The notes beneath the pieces were generated by a model. That model was not told where the DNA came from, made no database searches, and saw only the letters and a list, made by a program, of their open reading frames with translations. A program made the position numbers and the translations under genes. Shown piece after piece: positions 38,958 to 47,921 of a stretch of 64,000 nt of DNA (position 1 is its first letter; each line of letters opens with the position of its first letter). Source of the stretch: Streptacidiphilus jeojiense (GTDB lineage Bacteria; Actinomycetota; Actinomycetes; Streptomycetales; Streptomycetaceae); the NCBI RefSeq assembly GCF_000719095.1, contig NZ_JOEH01000036.1, positions 1-64,000 on the forward strand, given 5' to 3'.

Positions 38958-39647
38958 ATGAGTCCACTCGACATCAACCTCGCCGACCTGATCGCCCGCC
39001 TCAACGAGGAGCTGCCCGACGACGCCGACGAACTGGCCCGCATCAGCGAGGCGCGGCTGCGCGCCCAGACCCTGTCCGACCTCGGCGACCAGCTCGTCGA
39101 CCACTACGTCAGCCGGGCCAGGCAGGCCGGCGCCTCCTGGAGCGAGGTCGGCGACGCCATCGGGGTGTCCAAGCAGGCCGCCCAGCAGCGGCACACGCCC
39201 AACGTGTTCGAACGCTTCACCGACCTGAACCGGCACAGCGTGGTGCTGGCGCAGGAGGCCGCCCGGACCCACAAGCACGACGCCATCGGCACCGAGCACA
39301 TCCTGCTCGGCCTGCTCGGCGAACCCCGCGGCCTGGCCTACGAGTTGCTGGTGGCCAAGGCCGAGTCGGAGCAGCGGGTCCGCGCTGCGGTCGAGCAGGC
39401 GATGGCACCGGCCGGCAAGAAGGCGCTGCGCGGCCACATCCCGTTCCGGCCGGACAGCAAGGAGGTCATCGAGCAGGCGGTCCGCGCCGCGGCCGACCTC
39501 GGCCACGACTGGGTCGGCACCGAGCACAGCCTGCTGGGCCTGATCCGCACCGAGCAGAGCCCGGCCGCGCAGATCCTGCGCGGCCTCGGCTTCAGCTCGG
39601 ACGAACTGCACGAGACGGTCAGGTCGGCGGTGGGGCGCCGGCTGTAA
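38958..39647 (+). CDS. Clp N-domain protein with an N-terminal helix-turn-helix-like segment
   Basis: 229 residues. Residues about 45-75 ('YVSRARQAGASWSEVGDAIG' and then VSKQAAQQR) look like a helix-turn-helix. Residues about 85-155 and 165-225 are two ClpA/ClpC N-terminal repeats ('HDAIGTEHILLGLLGEPRGL' and 'HDWVGTEHSLLGLIRTEQSP'). No ATPase module is present. Such proteins may be regulators that read substrates or adaptors of Clp proteases. The start codon coincides with the predicted +1, so the mRNA is leaderless. The overlapping palindromes in its promoter suggest autoregulation. Confidence 0.85.
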   Translation: MSPLDINLADLIARLNEELPDDADELARISEARLRAQTLSDLGDQLVDHYVSRARQAGASWSEVGDAIGVSKQAAQQRHTPNVFERFTDLNRHSVVLAQEAARTHKHDAIGTEHILLGLLGEPRGLAYELLVAKAESEQRVRAAVEQAMAPAGKKALRGHIPFRPDSKEVIEQAVRAAADLGHDWVGTEHSLLGLIRTEQSPAAQILRGLGFSSDELHETVRSAVGRRL

Positions 39648-39713
39648 CGTTTTTGTTGATGTCTCGTCAAAACTCTTCTGGATGGGGTGCCTCACGAACT
39701 AACTTCGACGCTT

Positions 39714-41669
39714 GTGACTATACGTAGCTACCGCGCGACCGCCGTCGTCACCACGATCCTGGTCACGCTCACCATGGCGCTGCTCGGCTCCCCCACCGCC
39801 CGGGCCAGCTCCGCCGTCCAACCGGGAACGGTCCGCAGCGGTGTCAGCCAGCCGCTCTACTCCTACGCCAACGCCATCCGGGAGACCGTCTGGGTCGACA
39901 CCGGACTGGACGGCGACGGCGACGGCCGCACCGACCGGGTCGCCGCCGACATCATCCGCCCGAGCGAACCCGCCGCGGCCGGACTGAAGATACCGGTCAT
40001 CATGGACGCCAGCCCGTACTACTCCTGCTGCGGGCGCGGCAACGAGAGCCAGGTCAAGACCTACGACGCGCAGGGGAAGCCGAACCAGTTCCCGCTGTTC
40101 TACGACAACTACTTCGTCCCGCGCGGCTATGCGGTGGTGCTGGTCGACCTGGCCGGCACCAACCGCTCGGACGGCTGCGTCGACGTCGGCGGCCCCTCCG
40201 ACGTCACCTCGGCCAAGGCCGTGGTCGACTGGTTGAACGGCCGCGCCACCGGCTACAGCGCCCGCACCGGCGGCAGCGCCGTCACCCCCACCTGGACCAA
40301 CGGCTCCGTCGGCATGATCGGCAAGTCCTGGGACGGCACCATCGCCAACGGCGTCGCGGCCACCGGCGTCCAGGGCCTGAAGACCATCGTGCCGATCTCC
40401 TCGATCAGCTCCTGGTACGACTACTACCGCTCCGACGGTGCCCCCCTCTACGACGGCACACCGGCCGACCTCGCCTCCTACGTGGAGAGTTCGACCGCCG
40501 CGTCGCACTGCAGCGCGGTGCAGAAGCAGTTGGCCGCCGGATCGCCGTCCAACGGCAACTGGTCCAGCCTGTGGCAGCAGCGCGACTACGTCGCCTCGGC
40601 CGCCAACGTGCACGCCAGCGTCTTCGTGGTGCACGGCATGGAGGACCTCAACGTCCGCGACATCAACTTCTCCCAGTGGTGGACCGCGCTGGCGCAGACC
40701 GGCGTGGACCGCAAGATCTGGCTGTCCCAGACCGGCCACGTCGACCCGTTCGACTACCGGCGCGGCGCCTGGGTGGACACCCTGCACAGCTGGTTCGACC
40801 ACTACCTGCTGGGCGTCGACAACGGCATCCAGAACGCCCCGGTCGCCGACATCGAGCGGGCCCCCGACCAGTGGACCACCTCCGCGACCTGGCCCGCCCC
40901 GGGCACCGTGAGCAGCACCCTGAACCTGAAGCCCGGTGCGCTGACCACTGCGGCCGGCAGCGGCACCGCCTCCTTCACCGACAAGCCCAGCGTCGGCGAG
41001 GACACCTGGGCGGCCGAGGCGGGCAGCACCACCTCGGAGAAGACCGTCTTCAGCACCGGCACGCTGACCGGCGACCTGCGGATGTCGGGCCAGGGGTCGA
41101 TCACCCTCAGCGTGAAGTCGTCCACCAAGAGCGCGCACCTCAGCGCCGTGCTGGTCGACCTGGGCGCGGCCACCATCCGCAACTACGAGGGCGCGGGCGA
41201 GGGCATCACCACCCTGACCACACGCTCGTGCTGGGGTGACAGCACCGCCGGCGACAGCGCCTGCTTCCTGGACACGGCAGCCGACACCGAGCAGGTCGGC
41301 TACACCATCTTCAGCCGCGGCTGGGCCGACCTGGGCCACTACGCGAGCCTGAACACCGCCTCCACCATCGCCCCCGGCAAGTCCTACTCGATCACCTTCA
41401 ACCTGGCCGGCACCGACCACGTGGTCCCGGCCGGGCACCGGCTGGCGCTGATCGTGGCCGGCACCGACAACGGGCTGCTCAACCCGGCCTCCACCACCCC
41501 GACCGTCACCGTCGACCTGGCCCACTCCTCGGTGTCGCTGCCGCTGGTCGGCGGCGCGGGCAGCCTGCAGCAGGGCGCCCGTCCGGCTGCCACCGCGCAG
41601 AGCACCGCGGTACGGGGGCTGACCCCGGCTCCGGGCTTCTTCAGCAGCCAGTTGGAGGACTTCCGCTAG
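39714..41669 (+). CDS. Secreted X-Pro dipeptidyl-peptidase-like (S15) serine hydrolase
   Basis: 651 residues from GTG 39714. This start gives a compact signal peptide ('TIRSYRATAVVTTILVTLTM' and then 'PTARASS') and lies about 9 bases after a TAACTT -10 (39700-39705); the in-frame GTG at 39687 would be upstream of that box. The PepX/CocE-type catalytic domain shows the nucleophile in VGMIGKSWDGTIA, 'YFVPRGYAVVLVDLAGTNRS' before it, 'VFVVHGMEDLNV' (Asp) and 'SQTGHVDPFDYR' (His). The C-terminal jelly-roll domain ('GKSYSITFNLAGTDHVVPAG') completes the S15 layout. It probably cleaves X-Pro dipeptides or esters outside the cell. A 15-bp hairpin follows. Confidence 0.87.
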   Translation: MTIRSYRATAVVTTILVTLTMALLGSPTARASSAVQPGTVRSGVSQPLYSYANAIRETVWVDTGLDGDGDGRTDRVAADIIRPSEPAAAGLKIPVIMDASPYYSCCGRGNESQVKTYDAQGKPNQFPLFYDNYFVPRGYAVVLVDLAGTNRSDGCVDVGGPSDVTSAKAVVDWLNGRATGYSARTGGSAVTPTWTNGSVGMIGKSWDGTIANGVAATGVQGLKTIVPISSISSWYDYYRSDGAPLYDGTPADLASYVESSTAASHCSAVQKQLAAGSPSNGNWSSLWQQRDYVASAANVHASVFVVHGMEDLNVRDINFSQWWTALAQTGVDRKIWLSQTGHVDPFDYRRGAWVDTLHSWFDHYLLGVDNGIQNAPVADIERAPDQWTTSATWPAPGTVSSTLNLKPGALTTAAGSGTASFTDKPSVGEDTWAAEAGSTTSEKTVFSTGTLTGDLRMSGQGSITLSVKSSTKSAHLSAVLVDLGAATIRNYEGAGEGITTLTTRSCWGDSTAGDSACFLDTAADTEQVGYTIFSRGWADLGHYASLNTASTIAPGKSYSITFNLAGTDHVVPAGHRLALIVAGTDNGLLNPASTTPTVTVDLAHSSVSLPLVGGAGSLQQGARPAATAQSTAVRGLTPAPGFFSSQLEDFR

Positions 41670-41686
41670 TCCCGGACTCCGCTCCG

Positions 41687-41721
41687 GTGTGCGGGCCGGG
41701 CCCAACGCCCGGCCCGCACAC
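41687..41721. terminator. Bidirectional terminator hairpin
   Basis: GTGTGCGGGCCGGGC (41687-41701) pairs perfectly with GCCCGGCCCGCACAC (41707-41721) around a five-base loop, between the convergent S15 peptidase and rph genes. Confidence 0.85.
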
Positions 41722-41745
41722 CGTCGTTCCTGATCCGGGCACCGG

Positions 41746-44382
41746 TCAGGACAGGATCTCGACGTAGCCGCCGGCTCCGTGCACCCGGATCCGCTGCCCG
41801 TCCCGGATCAGCCGGGTGGCCTGCTCCACGCCCACCACCGCCGGCAGCCCGTACTCCCGGGCGATCACCGCGCCATGGGTCATCAGGCCGCCCACCTCCG
41901 TCACCAGCCCCGCGACCGCCACGAACACCGGCGACCAGCTGGGGTCGGTGTAGGTCGTGACCAGGATGTCGCCCGCGTCGAGATCCGCCTGCGCCATGTC
42001 CAGCACCACCCGGGCCCGGCCCTCCACGATCCCGGCCGAGACCGGCAGCCCGACCAGGGCGCCGGCCGGCACGTCGTCGCGCCGGTAGGCCCCGGAGAGC
42101 ACCTCCCCGTCCGAGGTGATCAGCCGCGGCGGCGTGAGCGCCTGGTGCACCCGGAACGCCTCCTTGCGCCGCTGGACCAGCCCGCCGTCCACCCGGCCGG
42201 TGCGCGCCAGGTCGTGCAGCTCCTGGAAGGTGAGGTGGAAGACGTCCTCCTCCTCGGCCAGCAGGCCGCCCCGCACCATCCGCCCGGCCTCCTCCAGCAG
42301 CGCCTGCTTGTAGACGAAGTAGCGGCTGACGATGTTGTACTTCGGGTACTCCCGGTAGCCGGCGAAGGCCCGCACCTGGTCGATCATGCGCCTGGTGTCG
42401 TCGGCCTTCTGCTCCCCGTCCGGCAGGGCGCGCAGGCGTGACAGCACGTCATCCTGCTTGCGCTGCGCCTCCAGCAGCCCGTGCTCGAAGCGCCGCGCGG
42501 CGGCGCCCGGCTCGAAGTTCCTGACGTTGTCCAGGATCGCGGGCACCAGCGTGCCGGGCCGCTCGCTCCAGCGCGGCCTGGTGATGTCGATCTCGCCGGC
42601 GCAGCGCACGCCGTACCGGTCCAGATAGGCCTCAATGGCGTCCCGGGCTTCGGCACCGCCCGGGAGCTTCGGCAGCTCGTCCAGGAAACCGCCGTCCTGA
42701 ACGCCCTGGGCCTGGACGCCCTGCAGGAACGCCACCACCTCCCGATGCGGACGGATCACATCCGCGACATCGAGCAGCGCCAGCCCCATCTCGGAGGTGA
42801 TGTTGCCGGGGGCGGACAGCGTCAGCGTGTCGGCCGCGTTCCTCTCGCCCAGCCAGTCCTGCAGCTGGTCGTTGAGCCACCAGGTGGCCTCCATCACCGC
42901 CATGATCGCCTGCATGTTCGGCGGATCGGCGAGGACCCGCTTGTGCTCGACGAAGGCCTCCAGCAGGAAGTCGAACATCGCCGCCCCGGTCCTGGACCCG
43001 ATGTCGCGCCGCAGCGCGGCGAGCGACGCCTCGCTGCGCTCGACCAGCTCGGTGACGATGGCCGGATCGGCCTCGGCCGGGACCGCCGACGCATCTCGGG
43101 CCGAAGCCCCGCGGGCCGGCCGCCCGCCGGGGTTCCCCTCCGGCAGTGGCAGGACGAAGTCGCCGCGGTCGAGCAGGGTCTCCAGCGCGTCCCTGGTCAG
43201 CGGATCGGACCTGCCCACCATCTCCAGGAAGCCGGCGCGGCTCGCGGGCGAGGCCAGGTTCCGGGTGGCGTCGACGAACAGCCGTCCGCCCGCCTCCAGC
43301 ATCGGCGCCATCGCGGTCAGCTGCCACATGGACAGGCCCAGCGGCTTCATGGCGTCGGTCATCATCTGCTGGTGGCCGACCGAGAGGTAGACGTGGTTTC
43401 CCCCGTCGCCGCCCGCGGTCCCGGGGACCGGGAACAGGGTGGTGATCGGCCGGCTCTGGACGATCCGGAAGTCGTCGTCGACCAGGCACCACTCGATGTC
43501 CTGCGGGCTGCCGAAGTGCGCCTCGATCCGCCGGCCCAGCTCCACCAGGCGCACCACCTGCTCATCCGTCAGCGCCGGTTGCCGCTGCTGCTGCGGGTCG
43601 ATCCGCACTTCCTCGGTACCGCCGGTCGGCACCGCCCGCAGGGCACGCTGCTTGACGGCGACCGTCCTGGCGACGACCTCGCCGTCGCGCACCGTGAAGA
43701 CGTCCGGGTTCACCAGGCCGGAGACCAGGGCCTCGCCGAGGCCGAAGCCGGCGTCCACGGTGGCGGTCCTCCGGTTGCCGCTGACCGGGTCGGCCGTGAA
43801 CAGGATGCCGGCCGCGTCCGGGAGCACCATCCGCTGCACGACCACGGCCATCCGCACCGTGCGGTGGTCGATGCCGTTGCGCCGGCGGTAGGTCACCGCC
43901 CGGTCGGTGAACAGCGAGGCCCAGCACCCGCTGATGTACCGCAGGACCGCGGCCGAGCCGGTGACGTTCAGGTAGGTGTCCTGCTGGCCGGCAAAGGAGG
44001 CGGTCGGCAGGTCCTCCGCGGTCGCGCTGGACCGGACTGCGTAGGCGGCCCGCTCGCCGTGCCGGGCCAGCGCGTCGGTGACCGCGGCCGCCAGACCCTC
44101 CGGCAGCGCGGCCTCCTCGATGCTCCGGCGGATCTCCGCGCTGAGCGCGCGGACCGCTTCCCGGTCGTCCGGGTCGACCCGCGACAGCCGATCGAGCAGA
44201 GCGTCGACGGCCGGCAGCTCGGCCATCACCCGCCGGAAGGCGTCCGTCGTCACGCAGAAGCCGGCCGGCACCCGGATGCCCTCGATCCGCGACAGCGCGC
44301 CCAGGTTCGCGCCCTTGCCGCCGACGACCGCGAGCTGCGTCCCGTCGACCTCGTGGAGATCCCGCACGTACTGATCGGTCAT
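41746..44382 (-). CDS. rph: Rifampin phosphotransferase
   Basis: 878 residues from ATG 44382, which follows GGAGGAAGCGCG. The N-terminal ATP-grasp domain shows 'VVGGKGANLGALSRIEGIRV', 'YAVRSSATAEDLPTASFAGQ' and 'GILFTADPVSGNRRTATVDA'. The middle is the rifampin-binding domain ('QQMMTDAMKPLGLSMWQL'). The C-terminal swivelling domain carries the phosphate-transfer His in LMTHGAVIAREYGLPAVVGV (about His 836). The enzyme uses ATP to phosphorylate the C21 hydroxyl of rifamycins. Length and order match known Rph (about 865 residues) rather than PEP synthase. A rifamycin-associated element lies at 44467-44485 upstream, and an MFS pump gene precedes it on the same strand. Confidence 0.92.
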   Translation of the reverse strand: MTDQYVRDLHEVDGTQLAVVGGKGANLGALSRIEGIRVPAGFCVTTDAFRRVMAELPAVDALLDRLSRVDPDDREAVRALSAEIRRSIEEAALPEGLAAAVTDALARHGERAAYAVRSSATAEDLPTASFAGQQDTYLNVTGSAAVLRYISGCWASLFTDRAVTYRRRNGIDHRTVRMAVVVQRMVLPDAAGILFTADPVSGNRRTATVDAGFGLGEALVSGLVNPDVFTVRDGEVVARTVAVKQRALRAVPTGGTEEVRIDPQQQRQPALTDEQVVRLVELGRRIEAHFGSPQDIEWCLVDDDFRIVQSRPITTLFPVPGTAGGDGGNHVYLSVGHQQMMTDAMKPLGLSMWQLTAMAPMLEAGGRLFVDATRNLASPASRAGFLEMVGRSDPLTRDALETLLDRGDFVLPLPEGNPGGRPARGASARDASAVPAEADPAIVTELVERSEASLAALRRDIGSRTGAAMFDFLLEAFVEHKRVLADPPNMQAIMAVMEATWWLNDQLQDWLGERNAADTLTLSAPGNITSEMGLALLDVADVIRPHREVVAFLQGVQAQGVQDGGFLDELPKLPGGAEARDAIEAYLDRYGVRCAGEIDITRPRWSERPGTLVPAILDNVRNFEPGAAARRFEHGLLEAQRKQDDVLSRLRALPDGEQKADDTRRMIDQVRAFAGYREYPKYNIVSRYFVYKQALLEEAGRMVRGGLLAEEEDVFHLTFQELHDLARTGRVDGGLVQRRKEAFRVHQALTPPRLITSDGEVLSGAYRRDDVPAGALVGLPVSAGIVEGRARVVLDMAQADLDAGDILVTTYTDPSWSPVFVAVAGLVTEVGGLMTHGAVIAREYGLPAVVGVEQATRLIRDGQRIRVHGAGGYVEILS

Positions 44383-44466
44383 CGCGCTTCCTCCGAACGA
44401 CACCCGCACGTTCTGCCCTCGTTTCTGCAGGTTATGGCCTTGAGCCACGATTCTGCGGCAGGACCC

Positions 44467-44485
44467 GGGCCTTGCCGCAAGCCCC
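44467..44485 (-). promoter_or_regulatory. Rifamycin-associated element (RAE)
   Basis: On the minus strand the 19-mer GGGGCTTGCGGCAAGGCCC lies 85 bases upstream of the rph start. It matches the known inverted repeat found before rifamycin-inactivating genes (rph and others) in actinobacteria, where it is required for rifamycin-induced expression. Confidence 0.9.
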
Positions 44486-44508
44486 CCGGTGCGCTATAAG
44501 TTGAGAGT

Positions 44509-44532
44509 GGCAAGGAGAGACCTCTCCTTGCC
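44509..44532 (-). terminator. Hairpin between the MFS gene and rph
   Basis: GGCAAGGAGAG (44509-44519) pairs perfectly with CTCTCCTTGCC (44522-44532) across two bases. It lies 85 bases downstream of the MFS stop and just upstream of the RAE. It is probably the MFS terminator, so rph is transcribed from its own promoter. Confidence 0.6.
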
Positions 44533-44616
44533 TTTGCCATGTGCCGCGCACCCCGGAAACGACAGCGCCGCGGCCCACCCCCGGGCAGGGGCGGACCGCG
44601 GCGGCGTAGAGGCGGG

Positions 44617-46074
44617 TCAGGCCTGGGCCGGGGCCGGGGAGTTGGCGCTGTCCTCGTCCACGGTCAGCTCGTCGTCGCCGCCGGCGCGCTTGAGCGCCGG
44701 GATGCAGGCCGCGATCAGGGCGCCCACCAGGGCGACGCCGCAGCCGAGCAGCAGGCCGGACCGGAAGCCGTCCTGCGAGGTGAAGGTGTAGCCGGAGACG
44801 GTGGTCGTCATCTGCGCCAGCACCACGCCGACGACCGCGGCGCCGATCGAGGTACCCAGGGCGCGCATCAGGGTGTTGAAGGCGTTGGCGGCGGCGGTCT
44901 CGGAGAGCGGGACCGAGCTCATGATCAGTGCCGGCATCGCGCCGTAGGCCAGGCCGACCCCGCTGTTGATGACCATGGCGACCAGCATGATCCCCCAGGC
45001 GTGGCTCATCAGCGCCTGGGCCAGACCGTAGCCGGCCGCCATCACCAGCACACCGCTGATCAGGGTGAACTTGGCGCCGCGGGCATTGGTGAGCTTCCCG
45101 CCCAGCGGGGAGACGATCATCATCATGATGCCGCCCGGGGCCATCCACAGACCGGCGTCCAGCATCGACTGCCCCAGGCCGTAGCCGGTGGCCTTCGGGA
45201 ACTGCAGCAGCTGAGGCATGATCAGCATGCTGGCGTACATGCCGACGCCGACGAACATCGACGCCGCGTTGGTGACCAGGACCCGGGGGCGGGCGGTGGT
45301 GCGCAGGTCCACCAGCGGCGCGGTGTTGCGCAGTTCCCAGACGCCCCAGGCGAGGAACAGCACCACCGCGGCGGCGAACAGTCCGATGGTGGTGGCCGAG
45401 GTCCAGCCCCAGTCGGCGCCCTTGGAGACCGGGAGCAGCAGGCAGACCAGACCCGCGCCGAGGCCCAGGCCGCCCAGCAGGTCGAAGCGCTGCTGCTTGC
45501 CGCCGCCGGGGGTGTGCGGGATCAGCGACCAGACCAGGGCGCCGATGGCCAGCGCGAGCACGGCCGAGCCCCAGAACAGGACCCGCCAGTCGGCGTACTG
45601 CGCCACGGCCGCGGCGATCGGCAGCCCCAGGCCGCCGCCGATGCCCATGGAGGCGCTGACCAGCGCGATCGAGGAGGAGAGCTTCTCCGCCGGGACGACG
45701 TCGCGCAGCAGCGCCACGCCCAGCGGCACCATGCCCATGCCCATGCCCTGGAGGCAGCGACCGATGATCATCGGCAGCACCGAGGAGGACAGCGCGCAGA
45801 CCACCGAGCCGACGAACAGCGGGACCAGGCAGATCAGCAGCATCCGCTGCTTGCCGAACATGTCGCCGAGTCGGCCCGAGATCGGCGTGCAGACCGCCGA
45901 CGCCAGCAGGGTCGCCGTGATCACCCAGGTGGCGTTGGCGGTGGAGGTGTGCAGCATGCTCGGCAGGTCCGCGATCAGCGGAGTCACCAGTGTCTGCATG
46001 ATGGCCGCCACGGTGCCCGCGAACGCGAGCGTCGCGACGATGGGACCCGAGCGGGCCGATGGTGATGCGCTCAT
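44617..46074 (-). CDS. MFS transporter, DHA2 (14-TMS) type
   Basis: 485 residues from ATG 46074 (AGGAG nine bases upstream). The DHA2 pattern is present: 'ATWVITATLLASAVCTPISG' with RLGDMFGKQRML (motif A), 'GRCLQGMGMGMVPLGVALLR', 'SASMGIGGGLGLPIAAAVAQ' (motif C) and 'DWRVLFWGSAVLALAIGALV'. Fourteen hydrophobic segments can be counted. A charged C-terminal tail (GGDDELTVDEDS) is present. It exports drugs or metabolites. It is divergent from the MarR gene and separated from it by a 12-1-12 palindrome, so it is almost certainly that regulator's target. Rifamycin efflux is possible given rph next door, but is not shown. Confidence 0.88.
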   Translation of the reverse strand: MSASPSARSGPIVATLAFAGTVAAIMQTLVTPLIADLPSMLHTSTANATWVITATLLASAVCTPISGRLGDMFGKQRMLLICLVPLFVGSVVCALSSSVLPMIIGRCLQGMGMGMVPLGVALLRDVVPAEKLSSSIALVSASMGIGGGLGLPIAAAVAQYADWRVLFWGSAVLALAIGALVWSLIPHTPGGGKQQRFDLLGGLGLGAGLVCLLLPVSKGADWGWTSATTIGLFAAAVVLFLAWGVWELRNTAPLVDLRTTARPRVLVTNAASMFVGVGMYASMLIMPQLLQFPKATGYGLGQSMLDAGLWMAPGGIMMMIVSPLGGKLTNARGAKFTLISGVLVMAAGYGLAQALMSHAWGIMLVAMVINSGVGLAYGAMPALIMSSVPLSETAAANAFNTLMRALGTSIGAAVVGVVLAQMTTTVSGYTFTSQDGFRSGLLLGCGVALVGALIAACIPALKRAGGDDELTVDEDSANSPAPAQA

Positions 46075-46111
46075 GGGGGAGGACTCCTCGACAGTGCCGA
46101 CCTTGTGCTGG

Positions 46112-46136
46112 CTCAATATGTATCATACATATTGAG
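46112..46136. promoter_or_regulatory. MarR operator, perfect 12-1-12 palindrome
   Basis: CTCAATATGTAT (46112-46123), one central base, then its exact reverse complement to 46136, midway between the divergent MFS and MarR genes. TATGAT on the minus strand inside the palindrome could be the -10 of the MFS promoter. The AT-rich sequence stands out in this GC-rich DNA. Confidence 0.85.
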
Positions 46137-46229
46137 TGTATGAGCCATCCCTCATGCATGGAACACAATGATCGGGCAGTGTCGGAACGCCTGGGACGAG
46201 GCGGCACACCGGCACGGAGAGGCAAGGCC

Positions 46230-46727
46230 ATGGCCACACCCACCGACGAGGTCGAGTTCGAGCAGATGCTGCTCAGCCGGCACGGCCTGCAGTCCCCCGG
46301 CGCGCGGTTCGCCGGCCGGGTCCTGGACAAGAGCGCGTACATCCTGCTGAGCCGGATCCGGCTGCAGGGGCCGATGTCGATCGGCGAGTTGAGCGAGGCC
46401 TTCGACCTGGACGCCTCCACCCTCAACCGGCAGACCGGCGCGGCGATGCGCGCCGGCCTGGTGGAACGCATCGCCGACCCGGCCGGCGGCATGGCGCGCA
46501 AGTTCCGCACCACCCCGCTCGGGGAGGAGATGCTGGAGCGGGACCGCGTCCAGAACATCCGCTCCCTGGACGCGGTCATGGCCGACTGGACCGACGCCGA
46601 GATCGCCGCCTTCGCCGCCCAGCTGCGTCGCTTCAACGCCGGCATCGAGCGGCTCGGCGGAAGGGTCTGGCCCCGGCCGGAACACCGGGCGGGCGCGGAG
46701 CCGGCACCGCTGCCCAGCGCGATCTAG
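46230..46727 (+). CDS. MarR-family transcriptional regulator
   Basis: 165 residues from ATG 46230, chosen for the GGAGAGG seven bases upstream. ATG 46158 (189 residues) lies closer to the operator and cannot be excluded. The winged helix reads 'SAYILLSRIRLQGPMSIGEL', 'SEAFDLDASTLNRQTGAAMR' and 'GLVERIADPAGGMARKFRTT', the standard MarR layout with a recognition helix at DASTLNRQ. It is divergent from the MFS gene behind a perfect 25-bp palindrome. Its TAG stop (46725-46727) uses the target TA of the IS630 element plus the first base of that element. Confidence 0.87.
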   Translation: MATPTDEVEFEQMLLSRHGLQSPGARFAGRVLDKSAYILLSRIRLQGPMSIGELSEAFDLDASTLNRQTGAAMRAGLVERIADPAGGMARKFRTTPLGEEMLERDRVQNIRSLDAVMADWTDAEIAAFAAQLRRFNAGIERLGGRVWPRPEHRAGAEPAPLPSAI

Positions 46728-46769
46728 TGCTTTGACCGGGATGGTTCGCCGGGTTGGTGCTGCTGGCGG

Positions 46770-47921
46770 TTGGATGTGCGGTGGCGTCCGTTGATCCGAC
46801 CGTTGGGGGTGTGGTGGCAGAGCCGCAGGTTGACCGACCAGGAAGGGCAGAAGCTGCAGCAGATCGTGCGTCGGGGCAGCACCAGTTCGGTGCGGTACCG
46901 GCGCGCGATGATGCTGCTGGCCTCGGCCGGCGGGAACCGGGTCCCGGTGATCGCGCAACTGGTGCAGGCCGACGAGGACACCGTCCGCGACGTGATCCAC
47001 CGGTTCAACGAGATCGGCCTGGCCGCCCTGGACCCTCGGTGGGCGGGAGGCCGTCCCCGCCTGCTCAGTCCTGACGACGAGGACTTCGTCGTCCAGACGG
47101 CCACCACCCGCCCGACCAAGCTCGGCCAGCCCTTCACCCGCTGGTCGATCCGCAAACTCGCCGCCTACCTGCGGAAAGTCCACGGCCGCGTGATCCGGAT
47201 CGGTCGCGAGGCGTTACGGTGCCTGCTCGCCCGCCGCGGCGTCACCTTCCAACGCACCAAGACCTGGAAGGAATCACCCGACCCCGACCGCGGCACCAAG
47301 CTCGACCGGATCGAGTATGTGCTGGAGCGCTTCCCCGACCGGGTATTCGCGTTCGACGAGTTCGGTCCGCTCGGCATCCGCCCCACCGCCGGGTCTGGCT
47401 GGGCACCCGCCGGCCATCCCGAGCGGCACCCCGCGACCTACCACCGCACCCACGGCGTCCGCTACTTCCATGGCTGCTACTCGATCAGCGACGACACCCT
47501 CTGGGGCATCAACCGCCGCAAGAAGGGAGCCAACAACACCCTGGCCGCCCTCAGGTCGATCCGCGCGGCCCGCCCGGACGGCGCCCCGATCTACGTCGTC
47601 CTGAACAACCTGTCCGCCCACAAAGGCGAGACGATCCGGCGCTGGGCGAAGAAGAACCGCGTCGAGTTGTGCTTCACCCCGACCTACGCGTCCTGGGCCA
47701 ATCCGATCGAGGCCCACTTCGGACCGCTGCGGCAGTTCACGATTGCGAACTCGAACCACCGCAACCACACTGTCCAGACCCGGGCCCTGCACGCCTACCT
47801 GCGCTGGCGCAACAAGAACGCACGCCACCCCGACCTGCTGGCCGCCCAGCGCCGCGAGCGCGCTCGCATCCGCAGCGAGAAGGGCATCCGCTGGGGCGGA
47901 CGAGCGCGCATGGCGGCCTGA
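46770..47921 (+). CDS. IS630-family transposase
   Basis: About 383 residues; the start is uncertain (TTG 46770, or GTG 46776 or later). The N-terminal helix-turn-helix is 'LTDQEGQKLQQIVRRG' and 'VIAQLVQADEDTVRDVIHRF'. The DDE catalytic domain has 'FAFDEFGPLGIRP' (first Asp), 'IYVVLNNLSAHKGETIRRW' (second position) and 'SWANPIEAHFGPLRQF' (Glu). At the second position the family has Asp (VLDN), whereas this copy reads VLNN. An Asp-to-Asn change would be expected to abolish transposition. The gene is otherwise full length. Confidence 0.88.
   Translation: MDVRWRPLIRPLGVWWQSRRLTDQEGQKLQQIVRRGSTSSVRYRRAMMLLASAGGNRVPVIAQLVQADEDTVRDVIHRFNEIGLAALDPRWAGGRPRLLSPDDEDFVVQTATTRPTKLGQPFTRWSIRKLAAYLRKVHGRVIRIGREALRCLLARRGVTFQRTKTWKESPDPDRGTKLDRIEYVLERFPDRVFAFDEFGPLGIRPTAGSGWAPAGHPERHPATYHRTHGVRYFHGCYSISDDTLWGINRRKKGANNTLAALRSIRAARPDGAPIYVVLNNLSAHKGETIRRWAKKNRVELCFTPTYASWANPIEAHFGPLRQFTIANSNHRNHTVQTRALHAYLRWRNKNARHPDLLAAQRRERARIRSEKGIRWGGRARMAA

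Noticed and set aside
41746..44382. PEP synthase or pyruvate phosphate dikinase
   Set aside because: Length, the THGAVIAREYG context of the transfer His and the upstream RAE fit rifampin phosphotransferase.
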